Below the pieces are notes generated by a model that ran no database searches, had not been told where the DNA came from, and saw only the letters and a list, made by a program, of their open reading frames with translations. Shown here piece by piece: positions 22,302 to 33,807 of a stretch of DNA of 64,000 nucleotides (positions are counted from its first letter, which is position 1; the number at the start of each line of letters is the position of its first letter). Location of the stretch: assembly GCF_051020765.1 (NCBI RefSeq), contig NC_134935.1:6511579-6575578 (forward strand), read 5' to 3'. The position numbers were made by a program, and so were the translations under genes. Source of the stretch: Lasioglossum baleicum (taxonomy: Eukaryota; Arthropoda; Insecta; Hymenoptera; Halictidae).

Positions 22302-25300
22302 ACGATGGTACACCTCATACAATACTTAAATGTTAAGTAGTTGATTAGATAACGACATATTTAATAACCTAATGTTTGGAATAATAATTCACCACTCGTC
22401 TGCTAAGGGTTAATGCTCCATACTTTTAACAAATATAATTTGGAAAATTCATTTTTTGACCAGTCTACACCGGAGTGCCCTTTAAATCCGGTCTTATTTA
22501 ATTTGGCGATATATCGTGTGTTTAGGGCACGTTTTAAGTTCTAGGAAAAGTTCGAAGGAATCTTGGTGTTTATCCGGAGCAGCAAGCAGCAGGGTACCAG
22601 TATGCCAGGTTTGCGGCGTTCACGTTTACCCGCGTTCACACTTTAAAGGCGAGCTCACGGTCCGCGGGGCTCACACTTGAGAACTTCGAAGCGAGTTATG
22701 AAAAAGTTACTGGCTTCAGGGGAAAAGGAGAGATTTCTCGGTTGGGCAGCCTCGCTCACTGGGTTACCCGGCTACTTTTTCTTTCCCGTCGCGTCGCGTC
22801 GGATGATTTAACGTCGTTCAACCGATTACTTATAGGTCTGTTACCTTCGAGCGCCGAACTCGCCGCGAAAGTACCATCGAGTTAATTAAAACACCCGATA
22901 TTCTAAAAGAGCCAGACGTTCTCTTTCCTCGCGAACCTCTTGCGTCGGATTAAAACAAAACAAGGATACTTCCCTCCGGAAGAGATCTTCGATACGCGAA
23001 TCAAATCGAAAAATTGCCTGATTCTAAATCTGAACTTCAAATTTTCGAAAACGAACTGGTGAATCCAATGTGGCGTGAAATTGGCGACAGTGTTTTTGGG
23101 ATTGCTGATTACGAAAAAATTTGTGCAGTAATTCTTTTGGATCATTGATTGTGAATTGAAATCTATTTCCGAAAATTTAAACATTTACAAAATGCTACAC
23201 TGATGAAAGGAATAGAAGTAAAATTTAAAAATGAACAGCTTTTTGAGGGAAAATCTTACGTGGGAAGGGTAATTGTAACTGGTGGGCGAAAAAGAGCATT
23301 TAAAACATGATATTAACACGGTTGAACATGGTGGTGCGTAAAACACGGCAATGGAGAATAAATTAATACAAATTACTCGGGCGTTATAAAGACCTCCGGG
23401 ACTGTATCGAATTATGTGCATGAGTCTGCTTAACACTAAATCTTGCGAGAAACGTGCGTACTCTCGGCATGTGCGCGGAATATCTTTGTAATCGCGAGTA
23501 AATCGAGGCGAAAATATCGTTTCTATAACTTTATGACGCGAATAGAGGGGCGCCGGTTGATTTAGAGGGGAGAAAAAGCGGTTAGAGTCTTATGGACCGT
23601 AATTTTTCGGACCTGGGGCGATTATTTGCCCCTGTGGCGTGTGTATACTATACTTTTATCAGAGTTTCGATGAAATAATATTTACAATGTTATTTCACAG
23701 CTACCTTTATTTTCAAACATTTACCCGAAGTATTGCACTAAATATTTACAATATCAATGACATTAATTTGTTTATGTATTTTACTTCAATGGACTAAACT
23801 TCACCTTAGCAAAAAGTTTTAACTTTTTAAAATGTAGAATGTCCAAGTTTTAATGTTAGGAACTCACTGGTTCAGAATCACGTTATAGTAGTCACGACAT
23901 ATAATTTTGAAACATCCTGTACATGAACCCTCGGCATACCAGACTTCAATTTCCAATAATTACCTTTGGAAAGCAACCAAGGAAATTGATAAAACGTTCG
24001 AATTTTGTTTGTCCCGATTTCTGTTCTTCCTAATGTCTAAAGTTTCTGCAAATCGTTTTAGCTCGACTTCTTACCGGAGATCCGACGATTTCCATGGAAA
24101 AGCTGCTTAATCCTATGTTTTACGATTGAACTTGTGACTACGAACGTATCGGAGTCAGTTGCTCTCTGGGAAAAACAACAGTCTGACCACACGTTTTATT
24201 TTTCCACTGGCGAACACATCGAAGCCGATACGACTGTGATAAAAAAAAATATACATCAATTCTTTTATAGAGCATAAAATATTATTGCATTTTGCTAACT
24301 TTACAATGTAATACGATAAACAACAGCAGAGTGGAAACGTAAGCTTCCGAGGAATCACAACGTTCAGACTCCTTACGATAAGCCTGCTTCGATGAGATAA
24401 GCTTTTTTTAAAAAGCGGTTCGTTCTTGTAGGCACCGTGGAGTGTGAAAATACGTTTGTTAAATTACACGTTCGTCATTCCGCGAGTGACGTATGCAGGC
24501 CACGTTTGACCTACATTAAATATTCGCGAATCTCGGCGTGCGGTACAGATGCCAGAAAAATACACGGCATTTAATTACATTTCTAATTATAATAATGGCC
24601 AGCCGCGCGTAACAACGCCCGGGGGAACTGCAATTAAGCAACTAGGACCGCGAGCTTGTTGTTTAAAAATTTCGTAGTTCGCCACGCGCGATCGCACTGC
24701 CACTGGAACAGTTTCGCGCGGCTCAGACTGGTGTCTTAAGCGAGTTAAGGTTTCTCGGCAAAGTGGGCCGGAGCCGGCCTGGCGAGATGAAATAAAAATT
24801 AAATCTGCTCGGCAACTTAATTAACATTTCATCTGTCAGCGTGAACGGAAAGTATGGGTAATCTGTAGCGAGTTTCGCAAACTTGACGGGACGGAGCTAC
24901 AGTTCACCCGCCGGGTCCCAATTGAATTTGCAAGAACGAAACATTTTTAAACGACGCATCTTGCAGCCCGGGAGTCGCCGCCATGCGAAACTTTACTGTC
25001 ATCGCCAAGTGTTTCATAACTTCGGTACTTTCGCGCGGAATGAAAGCTTGTCGAGGCCGGACACCGTACTCGAAGAAATGAAACAGAAAGACTCGGCGAA
25101 ACACTCATTTGTCTTGATTTGTTTAATTCTTCGTCAACGAGAACGCGTATTCTATTTTTCGCTTGTTTTTGTATATATATAATATGAAATTATTATTATA
25201 ATTTATTGTTGTAATATAATAATTTTCCTGGAAAAAAATATATTGTTCTAGTTACTTCACTAGAAACAAAAGTGGAAGTAGAGAAAGTAGATTCCAAACA

Positions 25301-26439
25301 ATACATAAAATGGTAATGAAGTGAAAAATAATATATTATGTCAAATATTATGTATCGTATGTTATCATTGCAAAATATCGTTTTACCGAATCAGACGCAC
25401 AAGTTTAACAGCCTCGGTAAAAGAAGACGTATGCATAGGATAAATGTCTTTTTTAAATAAATTTTTCTTTTTTTCCTAAGTCTCGAGAATTATTTTTGAT
25501 ACTTCGTAAAATTAGCAGGTTTCGAACAGTTATTAGCGCGACATGATACCGCCGCGCGCAACATTCATTAACATTTCGAGAAGCACGACGTATCTTCCTG
25601 GAAATTAGCCGCAATCCATCGATCTCGCAGCGGTCTCCGATGCAGCCCCAATTCGCCGCTCGGAATCAGCTACATCTAAATTCAGTGGCTGATCTATGAC
25701 ACGGTTCTACTACTGAAAGTGGCAACGTCGGGTTAGTTACAGGCGAACGAAGGTCGATATAATCCGTTCCCACTTTATTGGTCGTTCCTGGAAGTGGATT
25801 AGCGATATCGGCAAGTTCAAGGTATATCGGTGGTTCACGAGGAGCAAACTCGAAGGACAGGGAAAATATCAATCTTGGGCTATCGAAGCTGATCCCCGCC
25901 AAAATATATCTCCAAATAAACCCAGGATTGTTGGCTTTTGCTATTAACACTGCTATCGCCGATTTTCACTAAACGTTCGATCGGGACCGCGTTCGAATCT
26001 AAATATTGGTGTTCGCAAATAGTCCGCCGCGATTTCGAGTAAGCATTACTGCGCTAAACTAAAATTATGTTCACACACATTGTTCAAAAATGACAATATC
26101 GCGCCAGTCAAGAAATTAAAAATTTTTTGAAGGCATGTAGACAGCATCTTTGACCATTTCAAGAGAATAATCACTCTGCGATGATTTATTCATTATTCCA
26201 CGGTTCGAAAGTGTCCAAAACTTTGCCGTCTGATTTTGCCACACGATGTCATAAATCTTTCTGATTTATCGTATCTACCACTAAAATAGTAGAATTTGAT
26301 TCCGGGATAATAAAGTTCTGAGCAAAATAAATTTCTCCTTGGAAGAAGATAAAGTCTTTTAATGGTGCCCTGAAGGCGTCTTCTGAATACAGATTTAGCT
26401 AGCTGAAATTTCCTATTTCATTACGGTACACTTCACTCG
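22302..26439. other. Unannotated 4.1 kb stretch
   Basis: No gene is recognised. At 22401-22416 the sequence GCTAAGGGTTAA resembles an isolated piggyBac-type end. At 23888-23925 lies another copy of the CACGACATATAATTTTG / CCTGTACAT segment seen beside the 13282 hairpin. 24450-25080 is CpG-rich; 25170-25500 is AT-rich. Open frames are short and bidirectional. Confidence 0.4.
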
Positions 26440-26538
26440 CATTTCATATACTGACGTCATTCCACTGATACTTAATTTCACTTGCAATTTAAATTGCATC
26501 TACTCAGTTTCGTTAAAATGCATCAAATCCGCAGCCTA
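26440..26538 (-). mobile_element. TAGACTGCGG-family MITE fragment
   Basis: About the last 95 bp match the inverted left half of subfamily A (AAATGCATCAAATCCGCAGC). The rest of the element is missing or too diverged to see. Confidence 0.6.
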
Positions 26539-26818
26539 CTAATAACAGATTAGCTCGCGAGGTACGATTTCGGTGACCAGTCCGTATTTGGCAACTCGCC
26601 AGCACCTTTCACTGAAGCGTCATCAATGAAACATCGCTCTTGAAGTCACGCCGCACAGTTGCTTCGCGAATTCCACAATGCACCAAATACATTATTGCGG
26701 GCCACCTCAATTTTGCCGCAATCAGGAACACCTCTGCAATCAAACTAACAATATATACTTCAGACATTTTCTGACGCGGTGAAAAATGTGCTCATAATTA
26801 TGAAAGTGGTCTATTTTT

Positions 26819-27540
26819 GTAACAGATCTCGTGGTCGCAACATATAATTTTGTAACGCCCTGTACATGGATTTTTTTCGTCCGCAGTAACACGTGCAAAA
26901 TGTTATCGATTTTATTTTTCAATATTTTCTTACGTTGTATTAGCTTTTGGGGGCCACCAATTTTTTTTTGTATTCATAACACATCATTCTTCCATAAAAT
27001 GCTTATACATATTATCATTTCATGATAAATTAATGTAACAGATCTTAATCTAATAAATCTAATAAATTTTTGTAACAGATCTCGCGTTTGGTCACAGATA
27101 TAATTTTGAAACACCCTGCACATTGCTCTTTTTCGTCCGCAGTAACACGTACAAAAGGTTATCGATTTTATTTTTCAATATTTTCTTACGTTGTAATAGC
27201 TTTTGAGGGCCACCAATTTTTTTTGTGTTCATAACACATCATTCTTCCATAAAATGTTTATACATATTATCGTTTCATGATAAATTAATGTAACAGATCT
27301 ATAATCTAATAAATCTAATAAATTTTTGTAACAAATCTCGCGTTTGGTCACAGATATAATTTTGAAACACCCTGCACATTGCTCTTTTTCGTCCGCAGTA
27401 ACACGTACAAAAGGTTATCGATTTTATTTTTCAATATTTTCTTATGTTGTAACAGCTTTTGAGGGCCACCAATTTTTTTTTGTATTCATAACACTTTCTT
27501 CCATAAAATGCTTACACATATTCATGATAAATTAGGATTA
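26819..27540. repeat. Tandem array, about 2.9 units of 253-256 bp
   Basis: Units start at GTAACA(G/A)ATCTCG: 26819, 27072 and 27328. Each unit holds CATATAATTTTG or GATATAATTTTG, then CCCTG(T/C)ACAT, then CCGCAGTAACACGT and GGGCCACCAATTTTTTT. The second and third units are more alike than either is to the first. The open frames at 26831 and 27344 are products of the repeat. Confidence 0.93.
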
Positions 27541-27940
27541 ATATTGAAATAAAGTACGATTGAAGCATGACACCGCAGTTAGGGACGCTCTTCTTCCCAG
27601 GAGCTCTATCGGTTACGTTCTCTCGGGCGGAGTAAGTAATTCGGCGTAATTCGAGGATAATATCATTAGGCTCAGCGTACCTGCACTATTACGAAGATGC
27701 TGACCTAGAAACAGCGAGCGTCGACAGGCAGCAGTCAACAAGGAGTGATACAATCCCTCGGCCATTTGCTGGTCGAAACTGATTGTGCCGCTAGTCCAGG
27801 CAATAATTTTCGAGACACAAATGGCCGGTGAATACGTAAAGCCCGGATTATTGCAACAACATCTCCGGATGAAAAATTCAGTGCCCTCGAAAATTAACGA
27901 GCTCTCTCGCATCCGCTAAACTACTCACGCGTCTGCCGTA
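27541..27940. other. Unannotated stretch upstream of recursive-splice candidate
   Basis: About 400 bp of moderate GC. A 99-codon minus-strand frame (27613-27912) matches nothing known to me. Confidence 0.4.
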
Positions 27941-27948
27941 ACTTTCCA

Positions 27949-28023
27949 CTAATCAGTTAATTTCCTTTCTGTTGCAGGTAAGTCCGGAGAATGCGACCGT
28001 GCGCCGCGACTGTTATCGTAAGT
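27949..28023 (+). promoter_or_regulatory. Candidate recursive (zero-length exon) splice site
   Basis: A pyrimidine run TTTCCTTTCTG (27961-27971) leads to TTGCAG at 27972-27977, followed without a gap by GTAAGT at 27978-27983. This is the juxtaposed acceptor/donor consensus (pyrimidines, NCAG, GTAAGT) used for stepwise removal of very long insect introns. A branch-point-like CTAAT lies at 27949-27953, 25 nt upstream of the acceptor. A second perfect donor, GTAAGT at 28018-28023, would define a 40 nt recursive-splicing exon between the two donors. If used, the host gene is on the plus strand and this window is intronic. This rests on sequence match alone. Confidence 0.5.
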
Positions 28024-28340
28024 ACCGCTTCGCGGAAGTTGGAATCCGATTTCCATATAGAGAGGTATCGGAAGGAGAAACGAGCAAGAACACCAAGATT
28101 GAATTCTATGGATCTTTCACAGGGAAAGTAGTCGGATTAACGCGTTCACCGAGAATTCCCTCTATTATGCTGCGGTGCGCGCTATTTTAACTGTTGCTCT
28201 ACTTGGGAGGGCTGTTTAATATGCATAATTATGCTATCATTTCAATTCTGTGGAATTGTGAACATCATACTTTCCAATGAATTTTTAGGCGAATTTAGCG
28301 ATCATCTCGATCGAGATCAGTTCGTACTGCAGCTGATAGT
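28024..28340. other. Unannotated stretch
   Basis: Continues an open plus-strand frame to 28190 but without recognisable protein similarity. Confidence 0.4.
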
Positions 28341-28503
28341 TAGACAGCGGATTTTATGAATTTGTGACAAAACTGAATAGATGTAATTTAAAACAGTGAA
28401 AGTATTGTCACATTATTCTCGACCTATGAAATGTATTAAGAAAGAAAATCAATTGTTGCAATTCAGGAACAAAATTTTTTATTTTGCATAGATCCGCTAT
28501 TTA
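28341..28503 (+). mobile_element. TAGACTGCGG-family MITE, subfamily A, 163 bp
   Basis: The left end TAGACAGCGG and the first 60 bp match subfamily A. The right end, GATCCGCTATTTA, is degenerate. No target duplication is visible. Confidence 0.7.
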
Positions 28504-28966
28504 TTAATAACATATGGAATAATTGATGTAACAGAACAGACCAGCTAGCCCACGGCATTTTAATACAGTGAAAATATCCTCTGGATGTCTGAAACGTTCT
28601 TTTCGATCAAGCCAATATTTCCAACCACCAAATTTCCCGTGATCATCGAGGAACTTTCAGAAACATTTCCCCGAGAGGTCGCCCGACGTTTTCGAGCAAA
28701 AAGCTTCCGGCAGTAAAAGGATTGAGTTACATGACGCGTCTAAAAATATATTTCTTCCGCGCCGGGTATGGTCGCAGTTTTCCTAAAAATATTTGCGTGG
28801 CCAGGCAGCGATTCGCATTCCTGTCGAGTCATAATTCCATGGGGGTAGTTAACCCTCGCTCCGACACCAGGGGATCGCTGACGGAAATTCTACGAGCATG
28901 GAGGATCATACAACAAAATGTCCTAAAACGTATTTTAAATGGTAATTAAATAAAAATAAATTTTTA
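28504..28966. other. Unannotated stretch
   Basis: TTAACCCTCGCTCC at 28849 may be an isolated TTAA-type end. Nothing else is recognised. Confidence 0.35.
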
Positions 28967-29094
28967 ATATACCACGTTTTTAAGACGGACTAAAAAGTAT
29001 AAAACAATTTTTCCTAGCCCCGTACAGATTCCTAACCCCATACACATAGTCCTGAAAATACTTGTAAGATTTAAAACGAAAAACGTGGTAATTA
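28967..29094. repeat. 128 bp element with short inverted ends
   Basis: The left end TTAATATACCACGTTTTT and the right end GAAAAACGTGGTAATTAA are inverted complements over about 16 bp. The interior is not palindromic. It may be a small MITE, possibly with a TTAA target. Confidence 0.5.
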
Positions 29095-29244
29095 ATAATT
29101 GATTAATGATTATTGCTGAAATTTCGAAATGAAATACGTAATCAGAACTGTATGAATACTGAAAAAAAATGTAAACTGAGTCTAGGTGTATTGTCATTTG
29201 GTCCATAATACAAATTCTGTTTACGTGCTTTTATGTTTTTTTTT

Positions 29245-29453
29245 CAATGATTCCTTCTTTTAATCAACGATTGACGATTAAATGAATCGATTGAATCAAT
29301 CGCCGATTTATTCGACGATTTCTTCATTTAATCAACGATTGACGATTAACTTCATCAATCGATTGAATCAATCGCCAATTATTCGACGATTTCTTTTTTT
29401 AATCGTATACATTAATCAATCAATCATGATTAAAATTTTAATCGATTAATGCC
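29245..29453. mobile_element. hAT-like MITE remnant made of AATCGAT-type repeats
   Basis: The right end TGCCCAACCCTG (29442-29453) is the inverse of a CAGRGTTGGGCA-type hAT terminus. Two direct copies of about 69 bp (AATCAACGATTGACGATTAA near 29262 and 29331) form most of the body, which is built from variants of ATCGATT and its complement. No left end is seen, so it is truncated or eroded. Confidence 0.6.
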
Positions 29454-29984
29454 CAACCCTGAAGAATACTTTATGTCCATTGTTATAAGAATATTAATCC
29501 TGTGTTGTGTAAAATGTTACCGTGCCTCACCGTTCCTCCAGCGGTTTAGGCGATATACCTGTAAAGGACGTTATAGCAAGTAAAAAACACATGCGAATGT
29601 TCAACCCCGACAGGTCGACAACATGTGCGACGGACCCATCGAAGCGACGAGCGGACTACCGTTATAAATCAAGTCATTAATGACCATAGACAATAGCAAA
29701 CGGAATTTCTTTGACAGTTTCCCCACATATATCTCAACCTACAGTTCTTCCGACACACCACCGTCCAATTAACAAACGCAACATTTCCCCACCTAAACCA
29801 TTCACGAAAAACAGTGGTGACAACCGCAGTACTATTTTCACCGTGGTCGGAGTAACATCTTCGCGGTCGCTGTCACAATTTTGGATAATGTGCTGTGTCG
29901 TGCTTCGAACTTATTCGCGAAAATGACAGTGTCCTGTTGATCCGACGGAGGAACAGAAGATTCTGAAAAATTTATGAGTACCTA
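29454..29984. other. Unannotated stretch
   Basis: No repeat or exon recognised. A 71-codon frame at 29711 has no known relatives to my eye. Confidence 0.4.
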
Positions 29985-30019
29985 TACTTGACATTAGTAT
30001 TTTATAACCCAGAATTAAT

Positions 30020-30112
30020 ATTCTTATCTATAAACCTTACGGTTCAAAAGATACAGCCTTTTAAAGGTAGGACAGACAGACAGCGTGAGCTTAGTAATAG
30101 GGTTCCGTACGG
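30020..30112 (+). repeat. Segment resembling a common lepidopteran repeat
   Basis: Contains ACAGACAGACAGC, then CTTAGTAATAGGGTTCCGTA and CGGAACCCTAA. The combination of (GACA)n, TTAGTAATAGGG and GGAACCCTAA is, from memory, a frequent motif in moth and butterfly non-coding DNA. A second CAGACAGACA run follows at 30133. Boundaries are uncertain. Confidence 0.55.
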
Positions 30113-30329
30113 AACCCTAACACTGAAGAACAGACAGACAAGAAAGCGAGTTAATATTGCATTGTCATCCAGTTCTGAGCTATGTTGAAAGTTTCAAGTC
30201 TCTAGCACATCGGGAGGTTAGTTTGTGAAAACGTGGTAAAAAATTGGCTTTCATTTTCTGAAATGAAGTGAGCGAGTCACTCAACTGTACCGCCTGAAAA
30301 ATTCTCAAAATTCACATTATTTACTAACC

Positions 30330-30454
30330 TGTACTACTGTTTTAAATTACACCAGCACGTGTTTATCACAAATACACAAAATTCGCAGTCTATTGACACC
30401 ACATTTTAAAACATCGTGATCAGGGGGTAGGGTTCTGCAATTCCACCTTTTCTA
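30330..30454 (-). repeat. First copy of a duplicated MITE-containing segment
   Basis: It begins with inverted TAGACTGCGG-family sequence (ACTGTTTTAAATT to CGCAGTCTA, ending 30392). It continues into CACATTTTAAAACATCGTGATC and AGGGTTCTGCA. The same order recurs at 30574-30695, so the MITE and its flank were duplicated together. Confidence 0.75.
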
Positions 30455-30535
30455 TTAGGTCGGAAAGGAAGTTCTTACGGTTTTTGTTATTTTAATTGTA
30501 TAATAAAAACCGCAAGACCTTTCATTCCAACCTAA
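30455..30535. mobile_element. 81 bp mariner-type hairpin MITE with TA target
   Basis: Starts TTAGGTCGGAAAGG and ends inversely CCTTTCATTCCAACCTAA, with TA on both sides (30453-30454 and 30536-30537). Arms of about 33 bp pair around a short AT loop. Size, TTAGG ends and TA duplication fit a miniature mariner derivative. It sits at the junction between two copies of a duplicated segment. Confidence 0.85.
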
Positions 30536-30573
30536 TATTTGAACATTATCCACTAATGTGCTCCAGGATCCTA

Positions 30574-30695
30574 TTTCTACTGTTTTAAATTGCACCAGCT
30601 CGTGATTATCACAAATACACAAAATCCGCAGTCTATTGACCCCACATCGAAAAAACATCGTGATTGGAGGGTAGATTCTGCAGTTCCGACTTTTC
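30574..30695 (-). repeat. Second copy of the duplicated MITE-containing segment
   Basis: Aligns with 30330-30454 at a spacing of 243 bp. It includes the inverted MITE end GCAGTCTA (ending 30635) and the shared flank CATCGTGATTGGAGGGTAG. Confidence 0.75.
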
Positions 30696-31370
30696 CATTT
30701 GAAATGCTGTTGCACCGCAGACGCGTGGCGCAAAGATCTCGAGTGAACATCGGTCCGCGTCGAATTCGCAAACGATGAGGGGTAAGATCCGCTGCCTTTT
30801 GCTGGTGGGGAGATCATGCGAACGTTGCGGTTGTTGCTCGCAGGCGTCGGTATTCTTGGCCCGAAGCCCCTGAGGGAACGATATCCTCTTGGCTAGAAAC
30901 AGGTGGACCGGAAATTCCGTGTGTACACGTCGAAAGTGGAGCATCGCGATCTCGAACCCGCGGGAAGGACAGAGGAATCTCTGTTAGGGAAAGCAAAGGG
31001 GAACAATGATGTTCCTTATGCCGTTGGCTTCCTACAATTTCCCCGATCTGCGTTTCGGAATTCCGTGGACAAGATAGGAAATCCAATTCTGCGTCGGACT
31101 GTCGTGTGCACGTGTACACAAAGAGCACGACGGGAAATGGGTCGCTCGCGGTAATACACTCTCCGGCGTCTTTGGATTAATGTAAGTTTCGCGAAATACT
31201 TGTCCGATACGGCGCGACATGTGACGGAAAGAGTCGATGAACCATCATGCGGATCAGAAATTACGGAGTAGGATAATTGGATTATGATGGAGCGGAGTGG
31301 AAACATTATTTTCTCCAGCGTTAGGATCTTTCGGCATGTAACGTTTATGTAAACCTCCATTTCTTGCGAT
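30696..31370. other. Unannotated CpG-rich stretch
   Basis: Multiple overlapping frames are open on both strands between 30450 and 31360. None resembles a known protein. Confidence 0.4.
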
Positions 31371-31404
31371 TAGACTGCGGGTTTTTATGCAAAATAACAC
31401 ATGT
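31371..31404 (+). mobile_element. TAGACTGCGG-family MITE, left end only
   Basis: TAGACTGCGG plus TTTTTATGC are present, then similarity stops a few bases before the piggyBac-type fragment. Confidence 0.65.
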
Positions 31405-31416
31405 TTCGTTCGCTAA

Positions 31417-31588
31417 CCCGTTGCCCTACGATTTTTTTGTGGATCGTAATTTCCTGAAACAAGAGAAAATTTATATCTATTGTATGCTTATATGTGTTCT
31501 CCAGTAGCTGTAGATTAACAAAACCAGAAAGGAATTTTATTTCGGTTGAATTGTGTTCAGAATCTTCGTCACGAGTCTGACACGAAAC
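31417..31588 (+). mobile_element. piggyBac-type MITE fragment, family of 33563-33803
   Basis: Starts CCCGTTGCCCTACGATTTTT after CTAA (a mutated TTAA at 31413-31416). It shares TGTGTTCAGAATCTTCGTC and GAGTCTGACACGA with the intact element in inverse order of ends. The distal end is missing. Confidence 0.7.
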
Positions 31589-32337
31589 TAGATTTCTTTC
31601 TGGCGCGACATCGCCGATAAAATTGCTCCAATTCTATTCGTCGTCTTGAAAAAAAGAAAAGCGAGAGACTCGAAAGCTGATTCGAGTGACCCGAAACAAA
31701 GTTCAAAGCGAAGGAGAGAGGTGTCCCTTCGTTTTTCTAATTAACCCTCAGCGCTGCGGATCACCTAATTATAATCTGCCGGCGTATTAAACTAATCCCG
31801 GTTTGTGGCGGGAGACTGGCGTTAGAGAACGCTTTCAGACTCTCGTCCGAAAAAGGTAAAAGACATTACTTAAAACGGTTCAGACACACTTCTCGGTGTG
31901 CGTTCGCGGAACTTCCTCCTTCATACGGCACTAATTACGCGTTCTTAATCTCTATGGAGCGGCTAAAGTTAATCCGTTGGATTTAGTTGATTTTCCTTTT
32001 TCTTTTTTCACCCGGCCGCCCGGCCCGGATTCTTGTTCTTCGCCGAAAGGATAAAGGATAAATACTACGGAACCAGCTTAGCAATTTCGTCAGTCGTGTA
32101 TTCTAATTCCCGGCAGAGAAGTTAGCAGAGAACGAACTGGAGAACGGTCTCGCTGACGGATGGAAGAGGCAACGTCGAAAATTTACGACACAAGAGGCCA
32201 CGCGTTCTATTATGCATACAATGGTCAAAATAGAAATCTGAAAGACGACCGATCTGGTTTCTCGACATCCCACAGTGGTGCCGAATTTGATTTTTGTCAA
32301 GCATTAGTTCCAACATAATAGGACAATTAAAAGAAGA
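31589..32337. other. Unannotated stretch
   Basis: TTAACCCTCAGCGCTG at 31741 is another lone TTAACCCT-type motif. No gene is recognised. Confidence 0.4.
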
Positions 32338-32426
32338 ATACAATTTTTATTTGGCTCCTGTGTTCTGCAACTGTTTTCGATCGCAGCTATTCATTTTGGT
32401 CGTAAACGCATCAAATCTGCTGTCTA
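32338..32426 (+). mobile_element. TAGACTGCGG-family MITE, right half
   Basis: ACAATTTTTATTTGGCTCCT matches the subfamily A interior (compare 55463-55482) and runs to TCTGCTGTCTA. The left half is absent. Confidence 0.65.
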
Positions 32427-33558
32427 ATGATTAATACAGTGGCGATGGTAATAGCAATGCTCCCGTTATTGCGAGCAACAGGTTAAAAAATATTGCAAAA
32501 AAAAGTAACGAGCTCGAAGATAGCCGCGCATATAATACCGCGTAGCAAATATCACAAACAAATAGAAAGGGAACATAAATTGATTAGAGTGTGATTAAAG
32601 GAAAATGAAACAATGAAGGTAATATTACGCGAGAGGACGATGTTCAGCGAATAAACGCCGTTATTAAACCGAGCCCAGATATAAATTGATACGGAAGAAA
32701 AAGAGAGAGAGAAAACGAGGAAAGAGGGGGGGAAAAAGGTGGAACATAAAACGAAGCCAAAAAACATCAAACCGAACGTATAGGTAAACGAGAAAAAAGA
32801 AATGGATTGCAATCCGAATTTCGTTATACGAGCTATTTTTTTTGCTCGTTTTATTGTTCCTTCAGCGTTTCCATTTCCCGAAATTTGTAATTATCTCGAA
32901 TATAGACCGCAATTTTATTTTCGATGGACTAAACAATTTCGGAGATTTAATGGAATTTGGAAACGAGTTATATTGTAATAACGTCCCGCGTATCAGGAAA
33001 GTGCCGTGTGAATGTATCATGACGAGCGTACCTATATTTGTTGTTTCTCGAAATTAAATCAACGATCCGGGAAATCGCCATCGAAATATTCGGACGCCGC
33101 GGCGCATATATAAAGTATCATATTTACATAAAAAATATGGCAAAAAGCCATAATTTCAATCAAACAACTATACGTATACCGTCGAAATTTTATTCCTGTG
33201 CAATGTGTGTGCTTCTACACGCTCGAGGAGATAATAATATGGATTTGAAAATCCAAAGCAAATATCGATTTATACAACTCTATTGCGTTTAGGTTTTCAA
33301 AATAAACATTTCGACGGAATTTCCCACGTGAAATGTAACTTTGGCACGGAGAGATATAAGTAATCGTAAATTCGTTGTGGAGAGAAGAATATTTGCACGA
33401 TTGCCTTCTGTTTAATGAAATTCCGTGCACACCTTTGTTTTTCGCATCTGCGTTTCTCATATCTAAATATTTACTCTGAGTACATATCTAATTTTTATAT
33501 TACATCTGCACAAACTTGAAAGCAACAATTCTAATGGCTTCTACAATTCTAAAAATGA
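32427..33558. other. Unannotated stretch
   Basis: 32690-32740 is purine-rich (GAGAGA and GGGGG runs). Several frames under 90 codons are open, none recognised. Confidence 0.4.
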
Positions 33559-33562
33559 TTAA

Positions 33563-33803
33563 CTCCTTGCCCTACGATATCGTGTCAGACTCGTGTTGAA
33601 GATTTTGAACACAGTCTAATAAATACGTATGTTATTAATCTCCTTTAAATCGAGATGAAATTCTATTTTGGTTTTGTTAATGTATAGTTATTGAAGAACA
33701 TATAGGCATACGATAGTATCAATTTTCTCCGTTTTTAAGAAATTACGAACTACGGAGAAAGTTCTAATCATTGAAACCGTAAAATAAATCGTAGGGCAAG
33801 GGG
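33563..33803. mobile_element. Complete piggyBac-type MITE with TTAA on both sides
   Basis: Ends read inward CTCCTTGCCCTACGAT and CCCCTTGCCCTACGAT. TTAA flanks both (33559-33562 and 33804-33807). TTAA duplication with C-rich short inverted repeats is diagnostic of the piggyBac superfamily. At 241 bp it is far too small for a transposase, so it is mobilised in trans. Partial relatives lie at 31417 and 14746. Confidence 0.9.
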
Positions 33804-33807
33804 TTAA

